NCBI GenBank assembly: GCA_020638795.1
Contig: JACKHW010000014.1
Coordinates: forward strand, 1 to 62,924
Length of the DNA stretch: 62,924 nucleotides
Direction of reading: 5' to 3'
DNA from: Planctomycetota bacterium
GTDB taxonomy: Bacteria; Planctomycetota; UBA1135; GCA-002748355
Made by a program: the position numbers and the translations under genes. This document shows, piece by piece, positions 52,955-61,803 of this stretch (its first letter is position 1; each line of letters begins with the position of its first letter). The notes under the pieces are model-generated. The model was not told the origin of the DNA. It did no database searches and saw only the letters and a list, made by a program, of their open reading frames with translations.

Positions 52955-54700
52955 TCAAGCCTTCTCGCGCGCTCCGTTGGTCGTGCGCACGAAGTTTCGA
53001 ACGCGATCACGCACGGATTCCGCATCACCCATCGCACGGACCTCGGTCCAGAGATCGACACAGTCGTCGATCGTCACGCTGCGGAGGGCGAGCTTGACTC
53101 GCGGCAAGAACACGGGCGTCATGCTCAGCCGCCGCCAACCCATACCGAGCAAAAGCGGCACGAACTCGGACTCTCCCGCGATTTCGCCACAGAGCGAACA
53201 CGGCACGTCGCGTACTGTCGTGCGCTCCACGATTTGCGCGAGGAACCGCAAGACGCCCGGATGGAACGGATCGTACATTCCCGCTACACGCGGATTGTCG
53301 CGGTCGACGGCGAGCAGATACTGCGCGAGATCGTTGCTCCCGACGCTGATGAAGTCGACGAGATCACAGACTTCGTCGATCATCATCGCGAACGACGGCA
53401 CTTCGATCATGACGCCGAAAAAGAGCTCGGAGCCGACATCCACACCGTCACTCCGCAAGTCGCCGACGATCTTATCGAGGATCTCGCGCGCTTGCCGCAC
53501 TTCGCCGAGGGTCGTGACCATCGGCAAGAGGATCGATACCGGCCCCTTGCTGCTCGCGCGGATCAGCGCACGCATCTGCGTGTAGAAGATGTCACGCCAT
53601 TGCAACGTCAGCCGAATCCCGCGCCAACCGAGCACGGGATTGCGTTCGACGGGAGTCCGAAAGTATTGGAGTGGCTTGTCGCCACCGATGTCGAGCGTGC
53701 GGAACGTCACGTTCCGCCCCCCCATGCTCTCGACGATCTTCGAGTAGAGCTCGAACTGCTCCTCCTCGCTCGGGAACATCAGTCGTTCCATGAACGCGAA
53801 CTCGGTCCGGAACAAACCGACTCCCTTGAACATCCCGGGTTCGAGCGCATCGAGTTCTCGCGTTCCCTCGATGTTGGCGAGCAAGGTCACGGGCGTCCCA
53901 TCGATCGTGACGGACTGTGAGAGTCGAACCTCGAAAATGCGCTGCTCGGCAGCCGTGCTCTCTTCGATCCGCTCCTCGTAGCGCTCGATCGTCTCGCGAT
54001 CGGGATCGACGAGTAGTCGGCCGCGCTCGGCATCGAGGATCACGGTTCCGCCGGCCGGGAGCTTCGCGAGCTCGTGTTCGAGACCGACGACGCACGGGAT
54101 CCCGAGCGACTTCGCGAGGATCGCACCGTGGCTGTAGCGACCGCCCTCGCCCATGACGATTCCGCGAACGTGCTTGGTGTCGACCTTGCCGAGGTCGCTC
54201 GGCAAGAACTCGTCGACCGCGAGGATGAAATCGAGACCGTCATCGCCGTCGTTGCCCTGCGCACGCTGGAGCAACATCCCCGTGATCTGGCGTCCGACAT
54301 CGCGCACGTCCGCTGCGCGCTCGCGCACCGTCACACTGTCGATGCGGCGGAAGATCTGCTCGTAGCCGGTGACGACCGCCTGGAGTGCAGCTTCAGCGTT
54401 GATCTTCTCCTTCCGGATCCCTGCTTCGACGTCGCTCTGCAGTCTCGGATCGGTGACGAGCGCAATATGCGCGTCGTAGATGCCGAGGACCGACTCCGCA
54501 GCCTCGCCAAGCTTCTCCTTGAGCCTCTCGAGCGCCTCGGCAGCCTTCGTGCACGCCACGCGGAAGCGCTCGCACTCCGCGTCGAGTTCGTCATCCTCGA
54601 TCCCGTACCGCGGGACGAACTCCCCCGCGAGTCGGAGATGACGCAACGGCGCGATCGCGATCCCGGGCGACGCTGCGATTGCTGAGATTTCGTGGACCAT
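52955..54700 (-). CDS. ptsI: phosphoenolpyruvate-protein phosphotransferase (enzyme I)
   Basis: Enzyme I moves phosphate from PEP to HPr. The 581-residue protein has the N-terminal helical HPr-binding part, His191 in GGRYSHGAI, and the PEP-binding C-terminal barrel with GSNDLAQY and the catalytic Cys in CSLCGEIAG. HPr and any EII genes are not next to it, so the phosphoryl chain must be encoded elsewhere or serve regulation. Confidence 0.96.
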   Translation of the reverse strand: MVHEISAIAASPGIAIAPLRHLRLAGEFVPRYGIEDDELDAECERFRVACTKAAEALERLKEKLGEAAESVLGIYDAHIALVTDPRLQSDVEAGIRKEKINAEAALQAVVTGYEQIFRRIDSVTVRERAADVRDVGRQITGMLLQRAQGNDGDDGLDFILAVDEFLPSDLGKVDTKHVRGIVMGEGGRYSHGAILAKSLGIPCVVGLEHELAKLPAGGTVILDAERGRLLVDPDRETIERYEERIEESTAAEQRIFEVRLSQSVTIDGTPVTLLANIEGTRELDALEPGMFKGVGLFRTEFAFMERLMFPSEEEQFELYSKIVESMGGRNVTFRTLDIGGDKPLQYFRTPVERNPVLGWRGIRLTLQWRDIFYTQMRALIRASSKGPVSILLPMVTTLGEVRQAREILDKIVGDLRSDGVDVGSELFFGVMIEVPSFAMMIDEVCDLVDFISVGSNDLAQYLLAVDRDNPRVAGMYDPFHPGVLRFLAQIVERTTVRDVPCSLCGEIAGESEFVPLLLGMGWRRLSMTPVFLPRVKLALRSVTIDDCVDLWTEVRAMGDAESVRDRVRNFVRTTNGAREKA

Positions 54701-54912
54701 TGCGCTCTCGAGCGGGACCGTCCGGATGACCTCACCCGGACAAGGACCTTACTTTTGGGCGTAGCATCTTGGAGCGGGATCGACCACGCGCAACCGCCAA
54801 CCCAAGGCGATCACGACATCTTTCTGCAGAGCGGATGAAACCTGCTTCGTGGCTGCATCTTCGTTCAGCACGGTGGCTACGGATGCCGATACCTGAAGAC
54901 GACTCGGATCCA

Positions 54913-54928
54913 CGAGCCGATCGGCTCG
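54913..54928. promoter_or_regulatory. 16-bp perfect palindrome, candidate operator
   Basis: CGAGCCGATCGGCTCG is self-complementary and ends 20 bases before the ATG of the coiled-coil gene, within the 248-base divergent gap to ptsI. Its placement suits a repressor site or an mRNA hairpin near the ribosome binding site. Confidence 0.5.
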
Positions 54929-54948
54929 AGAGACAGCAGGAAACGCGC

Positions 54949-56193
54949 ATGGGCATGCCGAACAGCCAAGATCTCCAGGACTCCCTCGATCAGGCCTTCG
55001 ACCTGGTCGAAAACGAGACCTCCAACATCACTCCGACGACACCGGTCGCGCGTCGTGCAGGGTCACGTCGTGCCGCTCGCACAACGCAGGTCGACGACAT
55101 CAAGCTGTCCGGCATTCCGCAGTATCTCGGACTGCTCCTGATCCTGAGCGCGTTCGGGATCGCTGCCGCGCCGCAGCTCGGTGTGCCCGAGAACGCGCTC
55201 ACGACGATTTCGATGCTCGGGATCACTCCGGGCCTCCTCCTCGTGTCGGGGATCCTGCTCGCGGGCCTCGCATGGCTCCAGGCGACGGGCCTGCGCAACA
55301 GCTCGCGCGTCCTGTCGGAGCACATCGATCACGAACTCTCTTCGATCGCGAACGAGGTCTCGGCGATGGCCGAGGAAGCGCGCAACGCCAATCCTCAGGC
55401 AGCCGTCGAAGAGGGTCTCGAAACTCAGGGCCAGGTGCTGGTCAAGATCGAGACGATGATCGCGAACCTGACCAAAGCCGTGCGGATGCACAACAAGCCA
55501 CTCGTCGACATCGTCGGCATGGCGACGGATCTCGCCAAGCAGGGAACCGAGACGCAGACGAAGGTCGACTCGGTCAAACACGACCTCGAAGCCATCGAGC
55601 GCGGAATGACCGAAGTTCGGACCGCGGACGAGAAGCACTGGGAAGGGCTGTTCCAGCGGATCAATACGAGCGACGAGCAACTCGACGCCCGATTCGATCG
55701 CAATCGTGACGAACTCTTCGAGCGGCTCGAGCAGTACATCGTGCGCGAGAACGATCGCCTGACGAGCGACGTCGAGACCCACGTCGACTTGTTGCGCGAA
55801 CAACTCGAGAAGGCCGTCAAGGCAATGGAGACCTCGACCCAGGGCGAACTCCGCGCTGTCGCATCGCGCGTCGACGAACTCGCCAAGCAGGGTGGCGGTG
55901 GAAAGGGATCGAGCCTCGACCCGAAGTGGATGCAGGGTCTCGAGCAGAACCTCGCGCAGGTACGCCGCGTCGTCGAAGAGATCGCGATGCGCCCGGTGTC
56001 GGCGGGATCGACGATGTCCTCGAGCGGGTCCGCTTCGAGTTCGTACGAGCCGCAGGGCAGCAGCACATCGAACGCGGCATCCGCAGCGACGTCGGCTCCG
56101 GAACCCGCCGCCGCGGCAGGCGACGGAGAAGGTCCGGGCGGCAAGAAGGTCATGAGCGCGATCGAGCGTCTGAAGAAGCTCCGCGGAAACTGA
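54949..56193 (+). CDS. membrane-anchored coiled-coil protein
   Basis: The 414-residue protein has a polar N-terminus, two membrane segments (about 58-75 and 92-111) and a long, almost continuous coiled-coil region (about 125-345). A Ser/Ala/Gly-rich linker and a short basic C-terminal helix (MSAIERLKKLRG) end it. It is not recognised; the shape recalls chemoreceptor or polar-scaffold proteins without their signalling motif. GGAAA lies upstream of ATG 54949. The SDR gene follows 53 bases later. Confidence 0.7.
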   Translation: MGMPNSQDLQDSLDQAFDLVENETSNITPTTPVARRAGSRRAARTTQVDDIKLSGIPQYLGLLLILSAFGIAAAPQLGVPENALTTISMLGITPGLLLVSGILLAGLAWLQATGLRNSSRVLSEHIDHELSSIANEVSAMAEEARNANPQAAVEEGLETQGQVLVKIETMIANLTKAVRMHNKPLVDIVGMATDLAKQGTETQTKVDSVKHDLEAIERGMTEVRTADEKHWEGLFQRINTSDEQLDARFDRNRDELFERLEQYIVRENDRLTSDVETHVDLLREQLEKAVKAMETSTQGELRAVASRVDELAKQGGGGKGSSLDPKWMQGLEQNLAQVRRVVEEIAMRPVSAGSTMSSSGSASSSYEPQGSSTSNAASAATSAPEPAAAAGDGEGPGGKKVMSAIERLKKLRGN

Positions 56194-56234
56194 GCCACCA
56201 GCTCACCGATGCTGGCACACGCCACGGCATCGGG

Positions 56235-56240
56235 TACAAC
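56235..56240 (+). promoter_or_regulatory. -10-like TACAAC before the SDR gene
   Basis: TACAAC ends six bases before the ATG at 56247; there is no Shine-Dalgarno sequence. Confidence 0.35.
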
Positions 56241-56246
56241 CCGCGT

Positions 56247-57014
56247 ATGGCACTCGTACTCGTCACTGGCGCGTCCTCGGGGTTCGGATTGGCGACGGCA
56301 CGCACGTTTGCCGAGGCTGGTCATGCAGTCGCGATCGGAGCCCGGCGCGAAGAGCGGCTCGCTCGACTCGCCGAGGAACTCCGATCCCTCGGTGCACCGT
56401 CCGTGTTCGCCCGAGCACTCGATGTGACGGACCGCAAGAGCATCGACTTCTTCCGCGACGAACTCGCCGACGCGATCGGTGTCCCCGACACCCTCGTCAA
56501 CAACGCCGGACTCGCACGCGGAACCGAACGAGTCGCTGATGCCGAAGGCATTGCATGGCGCGAGATGATCGAGACCAATCTCCTCGGTTCGCTCTGGATG
56601 ACACGGTCGTTCTTGCCCGCGATGCTCGAGCGCGGTTCGGGACACGTGATCTACGTCGGAAGCGTCGCAGGCCACAAGGGCTATGCGGGCGGGTCCGTCT
56701 ACTGCGCGACGAAGGCGGGCATCCTGCGCATTTGCGAAGCCTTGCGGCTCGAGACGTTGGGCCGCGGGATTCGCGTGACGACGGTCGACCCGGGCGCTGC
56801 CGAGACCGAGTTCTCCATCGTCCGCTTCAGCGGTGACGAAGCCGCCGCGGAGAAGGTCTACGACGGCTACGAACCGCTTCATGCGCAAGACGTGGCCGAC
56901 TGTGTCTACTTCGCAGCGACGAGGCCTCCGCACGTCAACATCGACGAGATCAAAGTCATGCCGACCGCACAAGCCGATCCTTGGCACGTGGCACGCACGA
57001 CGGAACCGTCGTGA
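56247..57014 (+). CDS. short-chain dehydrogenase/reductase (YdfG-like)
   Basis: The 255-residue protein is a classical SDR with the NADP site TGASSGFG at 7-14, NNAG, and the catalytic Ser139, Tyr152 and Lys156 (YCATK). The C-terminal DVADCVYFAATRPPHVNIDE resembles YdfG 3-hydroxy acid dehydrogenases. The substrate is not known. Its stop overlaps the next start (GTGA). Confidence 0.9.
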   Translation: MALVLVTGASSGFGLATARTFAEAGHAVAIGARREERLARLAEELRSLGAPSVFARALDVTDRKSIDFFRDELADAIGVPDTLVNNAGLARGTERVADAEGIAWREMIETNLLGSLWMTRSFLPAMLERGSGHVIYVGSVAGHKGYAGGSVYCATKAGILRICEALRLETLGRGIRVTTVDPGAAETEFSIVRFSGDEAAAEKVYDGYEPLHAQDVADCVYFAATRPPHVNIDEIKVMPTAQADPWHVARTTEPS

Positions 57015-58492
57015 CGCGATCCGCAGCGCTCGCGCGGGCATCGATTGTCTTCGTCGCTTGCATCGTGCTCTACACGCTCGCGATGCAGCGCGAGCCGTAC
57101 GGCGACGGAATCAGCTATCTGACATGGCTGCGTGATTCGAACTTCGTCGCGCACCACCTCTTCTACCTGCCGCCGATGTGGGTCTTCGCTCGCGTGGCCG
57201 AGTTCGTAGGCCTCTCGGAGCGTGGCGCTGCGTTCGCGTATTCGGCGTTCTGCGCAGCTGCTGGATCCGGCATCCTCACGTATCTGCTCGCTCGCTCCAA
57301 GCGCTTTGCACGCGGGTGCACCTGCCCGGTGCGGCTCGCGCTCCTCGTCGCGACGACGCCCGCGTTGATCTTCTACGCGACGACGGTAGAGAACCACGCC
57401 AACCACTATCTGTGGATCTGCGTGATGCTCTTCGCACTCGATCGCGCGCTCGATCCCGATCATCCATCGCGTCTGCTGCGTTGGATGCTTGCCGGCATCG
57501 CGCTGCTCCTCGCGTTTTCGAGCCACGTGACCTCAGGTCTGCTGTGGCCGGCGCTCGCTCTCGTCGTGCATGCGACTCACGGAAGGCTACTGCGCCGACC
57601 GACGTTGCGTGACGTGTGGGTCCAAGCGTTGTTCTTCGGGCCCTCGATCGCGTTTCTCTTCGGTCAATCGAAGATCCTCGTCCTGCTCAGCGGCGACGAG
57701 AACTGGGGCAAGAACGCGAGCGGATCGTTCGCATGGAGCTTGCTCGCATGGCGGTCGGTCGAGACGTGGCTCGACTACTTCGTGCACGAACTCGTGCTGC
57801 CGTTCTGGGGGTTCGTCTGGGGCCTGCTCGCCCTGGGAATCCGTCGCTTCAAGGGGCAGCGTCTCGAGGCCTTGCTCGCCGTGTGCGCCGTCCTTCCGTA
57901 TTTCCTCTTCTTCGGACACTGGAACGTTCGGGAGTTCGGGGCCTACTACCTGCCGCTCCTACCGGTCCTCGTGATCGGCATCGGACGCCTGATGCCGGCA
58001 CTGCGTCGCGAGGAGTCGATCGCACTCATCGTGCTGATCGTCGCCCAAGGGATCCAAGGCACGATCCACAGCGTGAACTGGGTGAGTGATCAGGTGAACC
58101 CGCCGTGGACGTGGGCCGACGATGCCGTCGCGGTTGCCGGACCGCAGGGCACGATCCTCTGCTGGGACGGCATGCGCGCACTCCACGTCGAGTACGACCA
58201 CGAAGGGTGCAAAGCGATCCCGCTCCACAACTGGACGCTCACGCTCTCGGGCCCTTCGTCCCTCGATCCGGACTTGTGGGCGAAGGTCGGCGATCACCAA
58301 CTGATCGACATCCTCCGCGAGACGCATGCTCGCGGTGGCCGCCTCGTGGTCGGTCGCGATCTCGTCGAACGCATCGATCACGATCCCGCCCTCGTCCGCG
58401 TGCGCCCGTTCGTCAGCAAGCTGCGTGCACTCGGCCTCGAGCCCGCGGACCGCGGGATCTTCCGCGGCTGGGTCGTGAAGCAGCCGGACTGA
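57011..58492 (+). CDS. polytopic membrane protein, GT-C-like, unknown function
   Basis: The 493-residue protein has about nine to ten membrane helices in the first 360 residues and a soluble C-terminal domain. The layout, with an early DGISYLTWLRDSNFVAHH periplasmic loop and an acidic pair, resembles GT-C/PMT-type transferases or other lipid-linked enzymes, but I recognise no family motif. The GTG at 57011 overlaps the SDR stop. The stop codon lies in the loop of a hairpin. Confidence 0.65.
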   Translation: MTRSAALARASIVFVACIVLYTLAMQREPYGDGISYLTWLRDSNFVAHHLFYLPPMWVFARVAEFVGLSERGAAFAYSAFCAAAGSGILTYLLARSKRFARGCTCPVRLALLVATTPALIFYATTVENHANHYLWICVMLFALDRALDPDHPSRLLRWMLAGIALLLAFSSHVTSGLLWPALALVVHATHGRLLRRPTLRDVWVQALFFGPSIAFLFGQSKILVLLSGDENWGKNASGSFAWSLLAWRSVETWLDYFVHELVLPFWGFVWGLLALGIRRFKGQRLEALLAVCAVLPYFLFFGHWNVREFGAYYLPLLPVLVIGIGRLMPALRREESIALIVLIVAQGIQGTIHSVNWVSDQVNPPWTWADDAVAVAGPQGTILCWDGMRALHVEYDHEGCKAIPLHNWTLTLSGPSSLDPDLWAKVGDHQLIDILRETHARGGRLVVGRDLVERIDHDPALVRVRPFVSKLRALGLEPADRGIFRGWVVKQPD

Positions 58493-58499
58493 AGTCCGG
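58484..58499. terminator. hairpin with the stop codon in its loop
   Basis: CCGGAC (58484-58489) and GTCCGG (58494-58499) pair perfectly around TGAA, whose TGA is the stop codon of the membrane-protein gene. TCTGTTTG follows. It lies between convergent genes and can serve both directions. Confidence 0.6.
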
Positions 58500-58513
58500 T
58501 CTGTTTGCAGCCG

Positions 58514-59512
58514 TCAGCCCGCGACTTTCTCGAAGCGCACGGTGTAGTTCTCTTCGAGCGGCGTCTTCTCCTCGCGCACGAAGCGGAATCCCGCGGCTTC
58601 GATCTCCTTGCGCACCTCTTCCTTGCCGGCGCGTACGTGGCCGAGCGTCCACTCGCGCGACTTGCCGGGGATGCGTTCGAAGTCGACGATCACGAGAGCA
58701 CCGCCTGGCTTCAGTGCAGCATGGATCGACGCGAGCGTCTCGGCCGGATACTCGAAGTGGTGATACGTGTCGCACACGAACACGAGATCGACCGACGCGG
58801 GTGGCAGCATCGTCGAACGCTCGGTGCACGCGACGAGGTGTACGTTGTCGGCGCTGCGACGCTCCTTCTCCTTCGTCAGGTGCTCGAGCATGCCTTCGGA
58901 GATCTCGACAGCGAAGACGCCGCCTTCCTTGCCGACCTTGCGCGAAATCGGCCAGGTGAAGAGACCGGTCCCGGCGCCGACATCGGCGACGCGCATGCCT
59001 TCCTTCAGCCCCATCAACGCGAGGATCTTCGCTCGATGCACGAAGATCTCACGGCTCTCGCCCTCGAAGCGGTCGACGAACGACTGCACGTCGAGCTTCG
59101 GGTCGAGGAAGGGGCTGTTGATGCCCGGCTTGACGCTCGTGATCCAGGATTCGTACTTCTTGCGGAACGCCTCGGCGCGATCGTCCTGCTTCGTGCGCAC
59201 GAGGAGGTCGTGTGCGCGGCGCGCGGCGCGCGGCGCGAATTCGTGTCCCGAGTGCTTCTCCAAGAACTCTTCGTAGAGCTTCATCGCGCGCGCGGGATCC
59301 TGCGCGCCGATGTCGTACCAGAACGCTTCGTAGAACATCGCTTCCACCGCGGGCACAGGCTGCACGCCTCCCTGTTCGTTCGCACTTCGCTCTGGACTCG
59401 GGGCTGGAGGAGCACCGTCTTGCGCGATCGCCACCGTGCTGGCCCAGGCCATGCATGCAGCAATCGTCAACCTCGAAACCAGTCGAACCGAATACCGTGA
59501 AGAGTTGCTCAT
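58514..59512 (-). CDS. exported SAM-dependent methyltransferase
   Basis: The 332-residue protein begins with a convincing signal peptide (RLTIAACMAWASTVAIAQ, cleavage near residue 30). A helical/TPR-like segment (about 55-120) follows, and then a class I methyltransferase domain with motif I VADVGAGTG at 176-184, and a post-motif FVCDTYHHF. SAM is not normally available in the periplasm, so either the signal is a membrane anchor, or the cofactor is not SAM. ATGA couples it to the LptF/LptG-type gene upstream. Confidence 0.8.
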   Translation of the reverse strand: MSNSSRYSVRLVSRLTIAACMAWASTVAIAQDGAPPAPSPERSANEQGGVQPVPAVEAMFYEAFWYDIGAQDPARAMKLYEEFLEKHSGHEFAPRAARRAHDLLVRTKQDDRAEAFRKKYESWITSVKPGINSPFLDPKLDVQSFVDRFEGESREIFVHRAKILALMGLKEGMRVADVGAGTGLFTWPISRKVGKEGGVFAVEISEGMLEHLTKEKERRSADNVHLVACTERSTMLPPASVDLVFVCDTYHHFEYPAETLASIHAALKPGGALVIVDFERIPGKSREWTLGHVRAGKEEVRKEIEAAGFRFVREEKTPLEENYTVRFEKVAG

Positions 59513-60618
59513 GTGCGCACCGTATCGAAGATCACCACACCGAGGCTTCCGAACACGAGTGTCGGAAGCCATGCCGCGAGCACGGGCGACATCGCCCCGT
59601 TGCGGCCGAGATTCTGCAGGGATAGGTCGACGACGAGGTACGCACCACAGATCAAGAGCGCGAAGACGACCCGTTCGATCTTGCTCCCGCGCTCGAACTT
59701 GAGCGCGAACGGCAGGGCGAGCAACAGCAAGAGAATGTTCGCGATCGGGAACGTGATGTTGTGGTGCAGCCCGACACTGTATTCGACCACGTTCGGATGC
59801 TCGCGCACGAGTTCCGCGAGATCGCCGTAGGAAAGGTCGAGAAGACTGCTCTTCTCCTTGATCCGGTTCCGAATCGTCCCGGGTTCGAAGCCCTCGACCA
59901 TCGCTGCAGGGACGAAATCGATGACCGTCGCGAACTCGGCGTCCCGATTCCGGCGCAGACCGGCTTCGAGGATCCAACCGGGACCGCGGTCGCCGTCCTT
60001 GGTCCAGAGTGCCATCCGCGCACGAAGCGAATCGACGCCGTCGTCGTCGTCACGGCGAATGTAGAGCTTCGGGCTCTTGAGGTTCCCTTCGCGCAGCGAG
60101 AAGCCCTCGAAGAAGAGCGTGTTGCCCTTGGGCAGGTTGATGATGCCCGCGTCGACGTACTGATCGACGTCCCCCTCGCGGATCATCGCGTAGAGGTGGT
60201 CCTTCTTGTCGACGAGTTTCGGCAGGACGAACTGCCGGATCGCGATCATCGCGAACAGGTTCAGGACCCCCATCGCGAAGATCGGCACCAACACGCGACC
60301 GAGTCGTCGTCCGCAGAAGATCATAGGGACGACCTCGTTGGAACCCATCAACCGACTCACGGCGAACATGCCTGCCGTCACCGTCACGAATGGGGCGACC
60401 TGCATGTAGATGAAGGGCAAGAAACTGAGGTAGTAAGCCCCGACGAGGAAATAGCCGAGCCGGCGATACTCGTCGGGCAGTTTCGGGATCGCCTTCGCGT
60501 AGTTGTCGACGTGCTCGAGGAAATCGATTACGACGAACAAGCCGACGATGAAGCAGAGACAGACGACGAAACTGCCGAGGCAGATGCGCCCAACGTACCG
60601 ATCGAGGCGCCCGATCAC
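59509..60618 (-). CDS. LptF/LptG-family permease (second of the pair)
   Basis: The 369-residue protein has the LptF/LptG plan: three helices before and three after a large beta-jellyroll periplasmic domain. The segment SRLMGSNEVVPMIFCGRRLGR fits the SxEL-type coupling region. Together with its upstream partner it forms the inner-membrane part of the LPS exporter that LptB powers. The GTG start at 60616-60618 overlaps the upstream stop. Confidence 0.88.
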   Translation of the reverse strand: MIGRLDRYVGRICLGSFVVCLCFIVGLFVVIDFLEHVDNYAKAIPKLPDEYRRLGYFLVGAYYLSFLPFIYMQVAPFVTVTAGMFAVSRLMGSNEVVPMIFCGRRLGRVLVPIFAMGVLNLFAMIAIRQFVLPKLVDKKDHLYAMIREGDVDQYVDAGIINLPKGNTLFFEGFSLREGNLKSPKLYIRRDDDDGVDSLRARMALWTKDGDRGPGWILEAGLRRNRDAEFATVIDFVPAAMVEGFEPGTIRNRIKEKSSLLDLSYGDLAELVREHPNVVEYSVGLHHNITFPIANILLLLLALPFALKFERGSKIERVVFALLICGAYLVVDLSLQNLGRNGAMSPVLAAWLPTLVFGSLGVVIFDTVRT

Positions 60619-61682
60619 TGTCGGAACACCCTGCGTGTCAAGAGGACGGCTGCAATCGCGAGTCCCGCGACCGGCAACAACGAATACTGCCAGTCTTCGG
60701 TGCGACGGCTCAGTCCCTGCCCGAGGAAGACCAGTCCGTAGAAGAACGCAAGCGGAACGAAACTGATCGCGAACGACACCATACGACCCGATCGGCGAAA
60801 CAGCACGCCGATCGGGAACCCGATCAACGCGAAGAACAGCGTCGACAACGCATTGCCGATGCGATCGCCGACGAGCCATCGAGCCTGCCAGTCGCGCCCC
60901 GTCACACCGCTCTCTACTTCGGCGACGAGTTGACTCGTCGAGACGTCCTGCATCCCTTCATCGCGTCGATTGCGTGTCTCGAGCAATCCGATCGAGAATG
61001 CGAGCGTCGTCTGCCCGGGCAACTTGACGGGCACCGTCTTGCCATTGCGTGTGATCTCGCCATCGAAGCCATCGATGAGCAGGATCAGCGCATCCTCGGG
61101 CTCGTCGTAGACGATCTCGAGCGAGTCCGCGCGGCCGGTCTGCGAGCCGTTGTCGTTGGTGACGTTGAAGTCGACGTCGAGGTAGCGACCGGGGCCATCG
61201 CCCTTCCCCCACCGCATTTGGAAGTTGTCGAGCTCCCACTGATTCTGCCTGCTCTTGTTGTTGATCATCAGGAGCTTGAACGCGTCCTTCGTCGGCCGGT
61301 ACTTCTCGTAATGCGTCCACGGAATCACCTCGTGGAGCAACCAGGCATTCGCAGAACCCACGAGTGCTCCGACGAACAACACGGCGCCGAGCAGGCGAAT
61401 CGGTCGAATGCCGGCAGCACGCATGGCCGTGATCTCGTTGTCCGATGCCGCACGCCCGAACGTGAACACCGAGGCAACCAACACCGAAATCGACAGCAAC
61501 TGTGGGATCAGCGACATCGACCAGTACATCGTGAGTCGAAGCGTCAAGAGCAGGCCCAACCCCTGCGCGCGTCCAGTCGCGCGACTGACGGTCGCGAGCA
61601 CCGCGATGCCGAACAGCATGACGAACGTCAGCAGGAGATTGATCAAAAACTCCTTGATGTAGTAGCGATGGAATCTCCACAC
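60615..61682 (-). CDS. LptF/LptG-family permease (first of the pair)
   Basis: The 355-residue protein has six membrane helices around a periplasmic beta domain. The coupling-helix segment RAASDNEITAMRAAGIRP is diagnostic of LptF/LptG. It starts with GTG 61680-61682. The pair indicates LPS transport to the outer membrane; the neighbouring WaaP-type kinase supports an LPS context. Confidence 0.92.
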   Translation of the reverse strand: MWRFHRYYIKEFLINLLLTFVMLFGIAVLATVSRATGRAQGLGLLLTLRLTMYWSMSLIPQLLSISVLVASVFTFGRAASDNEITAMRAAGIRPIRLLGAVLFVGALVGSANAWLLHEVIPWTHYEKYRPTKDAFKLLMINNKSRQNQWELDNFQMRWGKGDGPGRYLDVDFNVTNDNGSQTGRADSLEIVYDEPEDALILLIDGFDGEITRNGKTVPVKLPGQTTLAFSIGLLETRNRRDEGMQDVSTSQLVAEVESGVTGRDWQARWLVGDRIGNALSTLFFALIGFPIGVLFRRSGRMVSFAISFVPLAFFYGLVFLGQGLSRRTEDWQYSLLPVAGLAIAAVLLTRRVFRQ

Positions 61683-61803
61683 AGCGCATCAGCTCACGGC
61701 GACGATTGCGAGAGACCCCAGAGCAGATCCGCGAACGGATCAGATCCACGAACCGGGACGCCTCTGCTCGACACGGTACGCACGCGCGGCGACGATTCCA
61801 GCC

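Noticed and set aside
55425..57041. Minus-strand frame opposite the coiled-coil and SDR genes
   Set aside because: Shadow of two plus-strand genes of which the SDR is certain.
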